In this document: piece after piece, positions 34,429-46,497 of the stretch
Numbering within the stretch: the first letter of the stretch is position 1
Layout of the letters: every line of letters begins with the position of its first letter
Assembly (NCBI GenBank): GCA_019633425.1
Contig: WSUB01000005.1
Location: 589,129-653,128, forward strand
Source of the DNA: Tulasnella sp. 424
Lineage: Eukaryota > Basidiomycota > Agaricomycetes > Cantharellales > Tulasnellaceae
Direction of reading: 5' to 3'
DNA: 64,000 bases
The notes under the pieces: generated by a model
What the model saw: the letters and a program-made list of their open reading frames with translations, nothing else
What the model was told of the DNA's origin: nothing
Database searches by the model: none
Position numbers and translations under genes: made by a program

Positions 34429-35913
34429 CCCAGGGGTCCATTTAGCCGGCAATCATTATCTATATGGGTACGGCCACGCCTTCGCGCGGGGATCCCAGAA
34501 CCAGTCCTTTATACCGCGAAGAAGTCGGTACTTTCGCCGTCGAAAATCCTTTCGAAAATGCTGCAGATTTCTGTAATTTTCGATGTAATTTTGGCCACAA
34601 AGCCGATGGAGACCTTTCCATGTGAATGTGCCCTTTTTTTTTTTTCGAGTTCGTCGGTTTTCGGAGAAGAGCGACCCTTCAATCGTTTTACCTTGGGAAG
34701 CGAACGGAGACGCTCGAGAGTTTCTGGCGTCCCGAGTGAGGCGAGTGGGACATTCCCGAACGTTTACCTTAGTGAGAACAGCTTGTTATTATAGCTATTT
34801 GCAAAAATGATGAGACTCGCGTAATTCCAGATCTAAGGAATATAAAGAATAAGAAAAGGATAAAGTTGCCGAGGGTGATGTGTCCCAGTGGGCTAAAGCA
34901 CCAAACTCCAGTTCTATTCCAGACCGTCAACCCCCATCCTCGTCCGCCCAGAAATGAGTGCTGTAGACCCGATTGTAATCGAAACACGCCTTCATCTTGT
35001 CCTTGGACTCTCGGCATACCGTACCCGAATGCGGTGTTGGGATTTTTCTATGATATTTTCCATCAACATCGGCAATGACCGCTTGCTAGATGCGGTTATG
35101 GGTAGCCCGTGGCCAATATTTATGGAAAGAAGGACGATACTTCGTATACGACGCGAGCGAGAAGTAATAGAACCCAACAAAAGGCTGACAAACAAGGGGA
35201 GAAAAGTCAAAAGGGCGACACGTAATACAGATGACAGAGACGGATCACGCGCGCGCGGAGGCCATGGGCGCCTAAATGCAGGTTTGATTACTGGTTGGAA
35301 GACCCATCACCCTACCATACCGGGTTCTGGGAATACTGCAAGGCAAGGGAATATCTGTATCAGACGCACATAGCAGGGATCAGAGGACTGGGATAGCGAG
35401 CTGTTGCAATGTCGCTGGAAGACTGACGAGGGGGTTGCCCGCCGCTATGATGTATACTCCACGATGAATCGTAAATGACTAGGTTCTACTATTCAATTAT
35501 CCCTTGGACCACAAGAGGACGTACAAGCGACCTTCAGTTGAAGGCAATCAATCGAGTTCGCCGACCAGCTCCGCCGGCCGCCGAGACTCCTGCTTCGCTC
35601 CTGAAGTCATCAAACCGTGTGTGAGCCAAGTTGGTACATTGGTGAGGGAGTGATAGAGTATATTGTTTCGCTGTGATCAGATTCGATACAAGGGGGTTTA
35701 CAAGGGAGGTCCGTCAAAACACACATTATGGCGAGGAGGGTTTGTCGCCGCGGACGCTAGATCATCGTGACACACGCCTAGCTAACCCTACTTTGGCTGT
35801 TTTATGCCGAGTTGCTTTGGTACTGTAAATACTGGTAACTATTCTCGGATGGGATCTGGTTCTGTAAAGTCACACCCTGAATCTAGGACGACCCGCCTTT
35901 CGGCGCGCCATAT
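34429..35913. other. 1.5-kb spacer, nothing recognised
   Basis: Between tandem unit B and gene C. It contains a T12 run at 34634-34645 and short unconserved frames only. Confidence 0.4.
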
Positions 35914-37518
35914 TTACATCACCTCCGTCCAACAGAATCTGTTAGTGCTACGATTTTGAAGTGAGATGTTAGATACTGGGGCACCAGACGTTTCAGACGT
36001 TTGGTATCTCACTTTGCGTTCGGGACGAAGCCTCCATGTTCCAAGCTCAGATATGTCTGCCTGTTGTAAACTCGGACATAAGTTCCTTAGCTTTGTGATT
36101 GTGTGATGGTCGTCCTCGATGACGTTCGGCGCTATACTGTTCAATGACTCTCCCAGGGCAATCCTCCTCAAATTTGAAAGCTTTCTGAACGCCTCCTCCG
36201 ATCTGGCTGACCAGAACTTAGGCCAAAACGGTCATTTAGACGTGATAATGCTGCATTACCAACACCAGGAGCAATAACTCACCATTTTTCCCTCTCCCAG
36301 ATAACTGTAAACCAGTTCCTGAAGCTCTGGATGATACTGGGCCACAGCTTCGATGTCGGCATCGCTCCATTGCAATACCACAAGGTGCAGTACGCGGAGA
36401 GGGACGCCGGGCCTCAAGGTTGCTATGCTTGGGGCCGGCGTCGTTTCATTTTCTGCCCAGTCGATTCCGTGCGATCGGGGTAACGCATCTCCGATGACTG
36501 TATGAACGGACCGTCCTTGTGTGAAGATGGGGGCCAAGACCAAAGGGCCTTCGAACCGCTGAAGTGCAGGGAAGTGATGTAACGCAATGCCACCGCGTTT
36601 GATCCGGTCCTCTATCTGACTTGATGAGTCAAAAAGGCTCATGCTGTCGATGGATAAGGTTGTGAGGTTCGGACACCGTGCTCCTAGGTCTACGAAGCGC
36701 CGAACCTCAACGTCAGCCGATGATAATTTGATGGCTAGCCGCCTCAGTCCCACAAAGACATAATCGGGAATGTGGGTCGATATTACCTCGAGCAGAGTGA
36801 CCCCGCCCGGTTGGCTCCGCCACATGGACGGCTGGTATATCAGCTCCACCAAGGTTTCCCGCTGTAGCAGGTGAATGATGGCAGATACTGTCTGTATGGC
36901 AGGTGGCCCCAGTGTCATAATTGTTAAACTTCGTAGCGACGTTTTGTTTCGATCAACAGTGCTCCAATCTACAGTGTTTTCCGACGCGCTTTGAGGGAGT
37001 TGGAAGTGTTCCAGTTCGAGTCGTCCCAGCTGTGGGAGTCGCAGAACACCGGAAAATAATGGGGAAGAAAAGGATATGAGGCCGCATCGAAGCGAGTTCA
37101 GGCTGTGTAACTCCGGTACGAGCTTTTGGACCCTCTGCTCGATTGTCGGGTACTTCTTGTCAAATTCGATGTTCGCGAACAGGCCTAGAATACAGGATTG
37201 GCCAATGGATAAAGTCCGAATCCACGTCTTTATTTCGGGCCTGTGTTCTAACAGGTTCAGGAGCTCTTCGATCCGGCGAAGTCTCAGCATCGGTGATCCA
37301 AGAGTGTCGACCATAAGGTTCGCATTTCGGAAGCGGTAAGGATCGGTGAGCTGGTGGAAGAATCGCGAGAGGGTAGAAACGGTTCGTATGTGAGGGGAGC
37401 TCTGCAGTATTATGTTGTCTGTTGCTGTGTTCCAGTTGGGATCTGGAGTTGTATCAGCGAGGAGATCCATTATGACGAGCCAAGTCTCCGGTGGAAGGAG
37501 GGCTGGATGGTCGACCAT
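35914..37518 (-). CDS. F-box/LRR-like protein C (family 1, extended C terminus)
   Basis: 512 residues, exons 36283-37518 and 35914-36216 (GTGAGT ... CTAAG intron). The F-box region reads ALLPPETWLVIMDLLADTTP ... RFFHQLTDPYRF, and the LRR-like body aligns with A and B along its length. The last exon keeps FRKLSNLRRIAL and TWRLRPERKVR, but the TGA that ends gene A right after KVR is TAC here. The protein therefore runs 30 residues further (YQTSETSGAP ... WTEVM) to TAA. The acceptor CTAAG differs from the CAG used in A and B; the exon frame supports it. Confidence 0.82.
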
Positions 37519-38470
37519 GGTCCTAGGGAGGTACTTCAGGAAGGTCGGATCTGCTCAGAGCCTGTACAGTAGTGATCAATGAACATCATGGCATACCTGA
37601 AGGAAGGCTATAGTCGGGAACGTGCGGAAACGTGCGAGAAGTCACCGACGGAGTTTCGCTTTCCCGCGGTAGGGTTTGACTTGAATGATTCTATTTTACA
37701 GTGCTCGCCAGCGCGCTCGAGTCCATGAAGCAGGGAGCCATGATCTATCGTGCGAGTCATGGAGCTGGTCATACCAAGCATACATGGTAGGGCCCAAAGG
37801 ACGCAAGGTCTTTGGCCAAAGTTGCTCCGAGCCTTTTCTGCAACCGATTTAAAGCAGGACGGCCGACGGTAGGGAGTGGAAGCTTTGTTGATCGCAAGCT
37901 TGCAATCGGAGGCGACGATTGTTTTCGCGAGTACGTAGTTGCGTCAAGCAAGAGCGCCCATGACTCCTACGAGAAAACCAATTATAGGTAAGTTTAGCTC
38001 AAGCCTCACTGCTGAGCAGCGATAGAGCTGCCACGCATAACTATGGGGGAATAAGATAGGATCCGTATTATCGGAACGCAATAGTGTGAGCCTCTAACAG
38101 TGCGACAACGATCCGACCAACCCATTAACTTCTCATCCAATCAATGCACGGACTTTGATAGTTTCCTAACTCGCCTGTGCACAGGCTATCTAGCATGCTT
38201 CAAGACTATTATCATAGAGTTCTTAAGACTAATGTTGGCACTTCACGTCCGAGCACATCGCAACAAAGGACTTCCTTGAGAGTTCCACACTCGGAGCCCC
38301 TCAGGTTCTGACGGTCGACCATTAACAATCGCGTCACATTCAAAGTAGAATCTGTGGCAAACAGCTCACACTTCCATCCGCGGCAACGACGAAACACTGA
38401 TATTATGACAAGCTCTCCCTGTGTTTCTGGCATTAGACCTCTACATTTAGGAGTAGGAAATTTTGGCGTC
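37519..38470. other. Promoter of gene C and spacer to gene D
   Basis: Contains a likely leader intron of gene C (GTATGC donor, CCTAG acceptor just before GACCATGG) and the shared promoter element. The rest, 37700-38470, has no recognisable content. Confidence 0.4.
37657..37681 (-). promoter_or_regulatory. Shared CCCGCGG promoter element, gene C
   Basis: CGCTTTCCCGCGGTAGGGTT followed by TGACT, 139 bp upstream of the ATG. Surrounding promoter sequence is clearly diverged from A and B, while this word is retained. Confidence 0.6.
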
Positions 38471-39980
38471 TCACCTTTCTTTCATTCGAAACTCCCATAC
38501 TCCTAGCCACGAGATGCAGACCTTTCCAAGCTGCGGACACGAGCTCCTGAGCTCCGCGATCAAAGGATGGTCGCTGGTTAGATTATTCCCCAACTCGCTT
38601 TCTTCATTTTCTAGTGTGAGTGTTTTCAGCTTGAGGAGCTTTTTAAAATTTCCCCCTAGGCCGGTAGACCAAGACTAGCGCGGAACAGATTGGATGCAAG
38701 TAAGTACATACGGTACTAGAGCAATCACATACCATTCGTTCGTCTCCCATCCATTCGTACGTAAGTTCCTCAAGCCCCGGATGATGTTGTGCGACTGCTT
38801 CGATGTCGGCTTCGTTCCATCTCCACACTACAAGGTAAAGCACGCGGAGAGGGACCCTAGGCTCCAACGCTGCTATATCGACAGCTGTAGTGGTTTCATT
38901 CCCCGTACTGGTTACTTGAAATTGACTGAGCGGATCGGTGATTATTGTGTGAACGGGTCGCCTTCGGGCGAAGATGGGTGCCAAGGCGAAAGGTCCGTCA
39001 AAATGCTCCAGTGCAGGGAAGTGATGGTCTCCTAGGCCGCCACGCATTATTCGATCCTCCATCTGCTTTGGCGAGTCCATGAAATTCCAGCATATGGTTA
39101 GGGATGTGACGTTCGGGCATTGTGTTCCGAATTGCACGAAGTGGCCAACTTCTATGTCGTTCGGTGGCAACATGAAGGTCAGTCGCTGGAGGCCGGTGAA
39201 GATGTACTGTGGAATTTGGCGCAACACTATCCGGAACAGACTGATTCCTCCCCGTATTTCTGGGAAAAGGTGAGGCCAATACGACAGGTCCACCAAGGTT
39301 TCCCGCTGAAGAAGATGTACGATGGCCGAGGCTGTTTGCGCGGAAGACGACGCAACTCCTTTTACTATTAGTGTCTGTAGTGATGATCGATTTCGAGCTG
39401 TTGCATCCCAGTTTGGTGTATGGTCGGACGGGTCGTGGTCTAGCTGGAAGTCCTCAAGTTCCAGTCGCTCCAGCTGCGGAAGCTGCACCACGCCGGAAAA
39501 CAATGATGAAGAGAAGGACATGAACCCACACCGAAGGGAGCTCAGGTTCTGCAACTCCGGTACTACTTTATGGATCCTCGCTTCCATGATAAGGTATCTG
39601 CCAATTTTGTCGCCCTCGCCGTCCTCCGGGAGACCTATAGAGCTTCGGCCAATAGACAAGACACGAATCCACATTTTGATCTCTGGCCGATGTTCTATCA
39701 GATCTAAGAGCTCCTCGATTCGGCTGATCTTTTGCATTGGTGGCCTGGGAGTACTGGTATCCACCATAACGTGAACTTCTCGGAAGCGGTAAGGGTTGGC
39801 GAGTTGATGGAAGAACCAGGAGAGAGCGGAGACGGTCGATAGGTAAGGTGAGCACTTTAATACTGTGCCTTCATTCCTTGAAGCTCCCTCCTTGGCATTG
39901 AACTTTGGAAATGAGGCAGCGAGGAATTCGATGACCACGAGCCAAGTCTCGGGTGGGAGGAGGGTCGTATAGTCGGTCAT
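38471..39980 (-). CDS. F-box/LRR-like protein D (family 1)
   Basis: 483 residues, exons 38733-39980 and 38471-38674 (GTATGT ... GCTAG intron at the family position). The F-box segment is TTLLPPETWLVVIEFLAASF ... WFFHQLANPYRFREVHVMVD; the LRR-like body includes LSSLRCGFMSF, LERLELEDFQL and LRVLYLVVWRW. The last exon (FKKLLKLKTLTL ... GVWEFRMKER) is more diverged and lacks the TWRLRPE ending. It is the most distant intact member of the array. The leader-intron acceptor seen in A-C (AG before AAC/GAC) reads GG here, so its leader may be spliced differently. Confidence 0.82.
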
Positions 39981-40120
39981 AGTTCCAGGGGATGACTTTA
40001 GGAGGTTGAACGCGTCAGAGTCTGTTGTACCAAGAGGGCTTTATACCATGCATACCGTAACGTCGGCCACAGTCCGGATGATATTGGACCTGTGATAAGT
40101 CACAAAATGACCGTTTGGTT

Positions 40121-40140
40121 CGCTTTCCCGCGGTTGGGTT
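40121..40140 (-). promoter_or_regulatory. Shared CCCGCGG promoter element, gene D
   Basis: CGCTTTCCCGCGGTTGGGTT, 141 bp upstream of the ATG of gene D, in an otherwise diverged promoter. Confidence 0.6.
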
Positions 40141-40317
40141 ATATTCGTAATATCTCGAAGTACTCGCCAGCGCCCCCGAGTCAGTACAGCTGGGAACCGT
40201 TGTCTCTCGTATATATGGGTCATAATTTGACTCTATGGAGCACGTACCCCTTTTGTAGACTGAACGGTAGATTCTCGGCAACTGCAGCATGCCGTCTCTC
40301 AACACTCATGGTACATC

Positions 40318-41217
40318 TCACGATACGAGTACCCGCGACTTCCTTCCGTCCCTATGACATTTGACGATATGAGGCAACGTAACCTCGGCTCCCGATTTCG
40401 GCATGACGACTTTCAGACATTGTAATCTGACGAACACATGATCCGGTATCCATTCATTAATCGCTTTGAATAGTGTGATTCCGCTTGGAGGTTGCGGCCA
40501 TGTCCGAGCCCAGTACTTCAACTCCGTAAGTGTGCCGAGTTGAATGAAGGCTAGTATCGCGGAGGCGGTTGCCCCACTATCGGCGATTTCTCCACTCAAG
40601 CTGATTTTTTGGACCGGACAGATCGAGGGCTTGACGGGAACGTCAAGCAAGTGGTCCATGTTCACTCCTTCCATATCAAAGTTGTCGAGCGTCAGGTCGA
40701 GAACTCCAAGTTTGGTAAGCTGTAGAATTCCGGAGTAGAGAGAGGGAGTGAAGGCCGAGAAATAGCAACGAAGAGTGTGAAGGTTCTTCAAATCCGGTAC
40801 AAGTCCTTGAACCCTTGGCAAGGTAGCCATGTACTGATCACGAACAGTTTGGTTCTGTTCATTCTGATTTTCGCTCAGCGGAAGTTCCCCCATTTCGAAT
40901 GTTTTGATCCACCCTTTGATTTCTGGTCGGCGTTCGATGAGGTCCAAAAACTCCATGATGTTGGACATCTTTCGCGGAGGGGGCTCGAGTAAAGATATTG
41001 CTACGTGAATTTCTTGGAATCGGAACGGATTGGCCAGCTGAAGGAAGAATTGCGAGATCTAGACGAGGCAGAGGTTGCGGGCGGTGTCTGTGCTTTTAGT
41101 GATACGATTATCCCTTTGTGACGTGGAGATTGCATGGCCAAATTGATCGTCAAACTCCAGTATTTCAATGATAAGCAGCCAGGTCTCGGGCGGTAGGGTA
41201 GGTGTGTAATTGTCCAT
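40318..41217 (-). pseudogene. F-box/LRR-like gene E (family 1), nonsense and 3' truncation
   Basis: It begins at 41217 with an intact F-box start (MDNYTPTLPPETWLLIIEIL). Codon 53 (41059-41061) is TAG. The same frame then continues through ISQFFLQLANPFRFQEIHVA and a 216-residue LRR-like stretch that aligns with A-D up to about residue 270 of the family. There the homology ends, and ~10 unrelated codons lead to a stop at 40318; the 3' 40% of the gene and its last exon are absent. A leader intron (CCAG|GTGCGT ... TGTAG|AGTC) still precedes the ATG. It is a dead or dying member at the end of the array. Confidence 0.85.
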
Positions 41218-41413
41218 GACTCTACATAAAATGTTAGCATGAAGAAAGATCCACATGATATCAAAGTTGTTGAGACGCACCTGGTACTGGGCCTGTAAGG
41301 AATGAATAGGCGTGTTGTTGGGAGGGTTGGAAGTTGGGCAAGCGGTGATAGACCCTCAAGTAAATTCTCGCGGTCCGGTTTACATCATCACCTCAATCCA
41401 TTTCGTCTTCACA

Positions 41414-41957
41414 ATGGCTGCCCGGAGTCGGGTCGTTCAGGTCCTTTTAGCAGGAGCAGTGGGTAAGCTTTGAGTTTTCAACATATCTAGGCAACTCGAA
41501 ATAACACTTTCCTCGCTCATCCAGGTGTGATATCGGGGATCTACATATGGAAGCCGCTATTGGAGCAGGAGCTCAAGGAGGGACCCAAAGGCCTCGAACA
41601 ATTATCAAAGGAACGGGCAAGGTGAGCATCAAATTATTTTATAATAAGGTTCAATTGATGATCTGGAGTAAATTTTAAATATGAAGCTTGACCACTTCGT
41701 CCCCACCACCTGCCACGACCGAAACCTCAGCCACATCAGCTCAACCAGCACCTTCGCCTTCCGTTCAGCAGGAACCCGCTAAGAACCCTGTAAACCCAAT
41801 TATTAGCTCGCAAGTGGCTTCAAAGGCCCAGCCGGAACCTTCCTTCAAACGAGATGTGGGAGAGGATCAAAGCGTGTCGGTTCTGAGCTGGAGTCGCTGG
41901 TTTGGAGGATCCTCCCCCTCTTCGCCAGCGGCTAATTCTGATCCCAAGAAGTCATGA
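41414..41957 (+). CDS. Small single-pass membrane protein, unknown
   Basis: 138 residues, exons 41414-41462, 41525-41621 and 41687-41957. The N terminus (MAARSRVVQVLLAGAVGVIS, then GIYIWKPLLEQELKEG) is a short basic leader followed by a Gly/Ala-rich helix, the pattern of small mitochondrial inner-membrane or assembly proteins. This is inference from shape only. The remaining ~95 residues are Ser/Thr/Pro rich and probably disordered, with a WSRWFGG motif near the end. It is transcribed divergently from pseudogene E across ~196 bp. Confidence 0.7.
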
Positions 41958-42807
41958 TGTGTAGCTATAGAATTTGGTAAATGTTTCGAACGTTGCCATC
42001 CCTATTGTGTCCCTCCTCAGGTCCGACTTCTAAGCCCAGACCGCCCCAGCCACTTCCAGTGCGCCCTGTAGATCATCTTAGCCACACTCCGATATAGATA
42101 GCATATGCGTCTTCTCATGTATTTCGTATTTGGGTTTTGCACCCACAAAAATAACAACACGGGAAGAAGCAAAGAACAGAAACAGAAACAGAAAAAAGAG
42201 ATGGAGTGGGCCTCGATGAGTGCGACTTCTATTCTACAAAAGCGCATAGAGACTATAAGGCATCGAGCGGGGAGAAACGCCATGGGAGAGAGATTCCATC
42301 TAACACATAGCAATCTTCCAGTCAAATCCAAGCGCCCTTGCTTGAATGAAAGTCGAACAAAAAAGAGGGAGACCAGCTCCGGGTCACGAAGATTAAAGTA
42401 GAAGAAATCGGTAGAGGTCATCGACCATCTACGATTTGGGGAAAGAGAACGACCAAAGGAAGGGAAAGGGGGCTGACCAGACCAGTGGTCAGCACACCCG
42501 AAGAAAAGTCCATGCAGGCATGACGAGAAGCCAAGGGGGGTAACGATGAAGGAAACGATACAAGAGAGCCCAATTGGTGAAGCGATGATTTCCGAGAGAC
42601 AGGAGAGAAACGAGTGGCACAGATTCCGAGGCAAGATCAAAGGAAGGTATAAATAGTAAGACACCGGGGAGAAAAGGGGGAATCAGAAGCAATTTGGGGG
42701 GGGGGGGTGGGGAGGAGTGAAGTGAAGAGATACACGCAACCAAAATGGAATAAAAAACCGGAACCATGCTTGATTTTTCGAGTGGGGGAACCACGGGTAT
42801 CACAAAA
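41958..42807. other. 3' flank of two convergent genes
   Basis: Lies between the small membrane protein (+) and the disordered protein (-). Includes a G-rich tract near 42695-42707. The open frame 42017-42664 (- strand) is hydrophobic low-complexity sequence without a recognisable family. Confidence 0.4.
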
Positions 42808-44433
42808 TCAGAAGCCACCTTTGAGACTGAGCACGCGATGCTGCTTGCTCTTGTCGGCAACAGGAGGCAATGCGGCAGGAGCGGAACTCCTTCGGCGCAG
42901 TTTCTCCACCATGTCCAAACCGCGTTGCTTCCGCGTCTCGGAACTGACAGGTGCAGCACCCGCGTTCGAGTACGGCAAACGCGTGGTCGTAAGGCGTGCG
43001 GAGAAGGGCTGTGGTGGTGGGAGCTGAGGTGGTGGTGGGTTGCTGGTTCGGCGGCGGCTAACGGGAGGAGATTGAAGGACGATGGATCCCGAAGGCAGAG
43101 TTTGGGACGACCGCTTTTGAACAACGGGGGATGGTTCGGTAACTTGAATGGTTGGTGTTTCGGGTACGGGTGCGGGTGCGGGAGTGGGAGCGGGAGGAGT
43201 AATTTCGATGCGTTCGCGACTGATTCGCTTTTGCAAGAACGAGGGGAGTCGGCTGGGAGCCGCTGGTTTCTCAACAACGGGCTCCGGCTCCGACTCGGGT
43301 TCGGGAGTCTTTTCTTCTTCTTCCTTGATGTTGGCCGTGAAGACAGGGCTGGTGGCGAGTGGGGACGATGGGGTGCGTCGATGTCCCAGTTGGCTTGGTC
43401 GAGGGCGACCCAGAGCCAGGCTCTTTGGAAGAACCTTCAATCCACCCACTGCACTAACACTCGGGGCAACATCTGAAGGGGCGACATTGGAATGTGCAGC
43501 CACCTTAGTAGCGAGGCGAGCAGTAATCTGGTCGAGGGAGGGAAGCGCGTGCGACGATGAGCCTCGCGCCTTCCGTGGAGCTGAGCGGGCAGAGACAGCA
43601 AGGTCCAGACTTGCAGCAGCAGATGACGCTCGTTGGAGGCTATTGCTCCTCACTCTTGCCTTGAAGTCGACTTCCTCGACCCAGCCCTTGCGGGGCTCTG
43701 AAGGAGCTGATGAATCGCGAGGGAAATTGACTGTGTTGCAAGCCTTGTCGCCTTCATTGGACAGCTCTCCGAACACGGCCAATGGCGACCGCATGCCAGG
43801 TGAAGGGAGGGTGAAGTGGAAGATAGCTGGGGACTCTGGGGGTGTCACTGGGGATTCGGCAGCTTCCGCGGTTGGTGCTGATTGGACCTTGGACAGGAAT
43901 AGTGCACGACGTTCCACTGCTCACAGCCATAGCGATAGATTGCGTGGGCAGAGCAGTCAAAATCGCAAGCGTGGGGCAAGGATAAATGATTGAAACGTGG
44001 GCTGCGGTTAGCGATTGTTGACATATTTGAACACGCGGCACGACTACTTACGAGCTTTGGTGGTATGCACCTTGAGCGTGACCTGCTTGCGCAGCTCGAC
44101 GCTCTCCTTGCGACCGTGCTTCATCGATGCGCGTTCCCTGGAGCTCTTGAGGAGTTGGGCGAAACGTTCCTGATCGATACCCTTTTTGTCTGTAGGGAGA
44201 CTTGCCGATTGCGGCTTTGAAAGGCGATGTTCCTTCAGTGGCGAGACTGTGGGTGGCGGCAGTAAATGGACTGGTCTGAAATCTTCCGCATCCGAGTTCT
44301 CGTATGCCATGGGTGAGGGGGACTTGGGCGAGAATGGAGAGTGGAGGGCTTTGATTTCGAGCTGCTGTGAAATCTCGTCATCAGCGAGGTGGATCTCGAT
44401 GGTGGGAGTTTGAGGGAGGAGGATGGCCGACAT
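42808..44433 (-). CDS. Disordered Ser/Pro-rich protein, unknown
   Basis: 496 residues from exons 44052-44433 and 42808-43916 (CTC|GTAAGT ... GAGCAG|TGG). It starts MSAILLPQTPTIEIHLADDE. Residues ~85-130 are charged and helical (KGIDQERFAQLLKSSRERAS, then KHGRKESVELRKQVTLKVHT). The rest is long Ser/Pro/Ala-rich sequence with many SP and TP sites, an acidic KEEEEKTPEPESEPEP run, and a basic C terminus (LDMVEKLRRRSSAPA ... LSLKGGF). I recognise no catalytic domain. The many proline-directed phosphosites suggest a regulated scaffold, but this is inference. Confidence 0.75.
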
Positions 44434-45064
44434 GGTTGGGTTGATGCTACAGGTGTCTGGGATGGGATGTGGGATGAAGGAATAGGTTTAAAAGGCTGAT
44501 ATGCTATGTGTGTGGAAAAGGTGGTTGTGCGCTGTCAGTGGCTATGAGTGAGCTATCGACGCCTGTTCGATGCCACCGAGAGTGAAGCAAGAAGAAGAGA
44601 AAAGGAAAGGAAAGGTAGAAGAATGGAAAGGTGAGAACAAGTTGTCCTGCTTGAGGGTTTAAAGAGAAAAGGGCGGGATGATGGAATGTTGGGAAGAGGA
44701 CTGGTAGTCGCCCAAGTTGCTATGCGACCGCCTTGCTGGAACTCGCACGACGCTGATCGGACTCTGGGCCTGGATTAAAGGGACGTGCTGCGGGTAGGCG
44801 ACGACGAGACAGCTCTGGTCCTCAACGACGAGAGCCTTGGGAGTGTACAGTCGGTAGTGGGGGGAGGGGAGATAGATAATGAGGTGGACTCACTGCGAAG
44901 GAGCTCAGTCTTGAACACAACGCCATGTGCCACCGTCTGACCAATCGGATCCAGCTCGGTCTTACCCAGACCCCGCCCGTTGTACACTTGCACACCATGA
45001 CTATTCCAGTTACAAAGCATCTAACAAAAACTTGTTACAGACAATAATCTAGACACTCCAAACG
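44434..45064. other. Spacer between two - strand genes
   Basis: Holds the promoter of the disordered protein gene and the 3' flank of LYS1. An 81-codon frame at 44775-45020 (- strand) starts MLCNWNSHGVQVYNG but has no support. Confidence 0.35.

Positions 45065-46497
<1,433 letters not shown>

Noticed and set aside
43148..43993. 281-codon + strand frame, Gly/Ser rich
   Set aside because: Mirror of the Pro/Ser-rich disordered protein exon on the - strand; no motif of its own.
44775..45020. 81-codon frame next to LYS1, possible extra C-terminal exon
   Set aside because: The LYS1 frame ends normally at 45065. Splicing to this stretch would give an unconserved tail, and as a separate gene it has no support.
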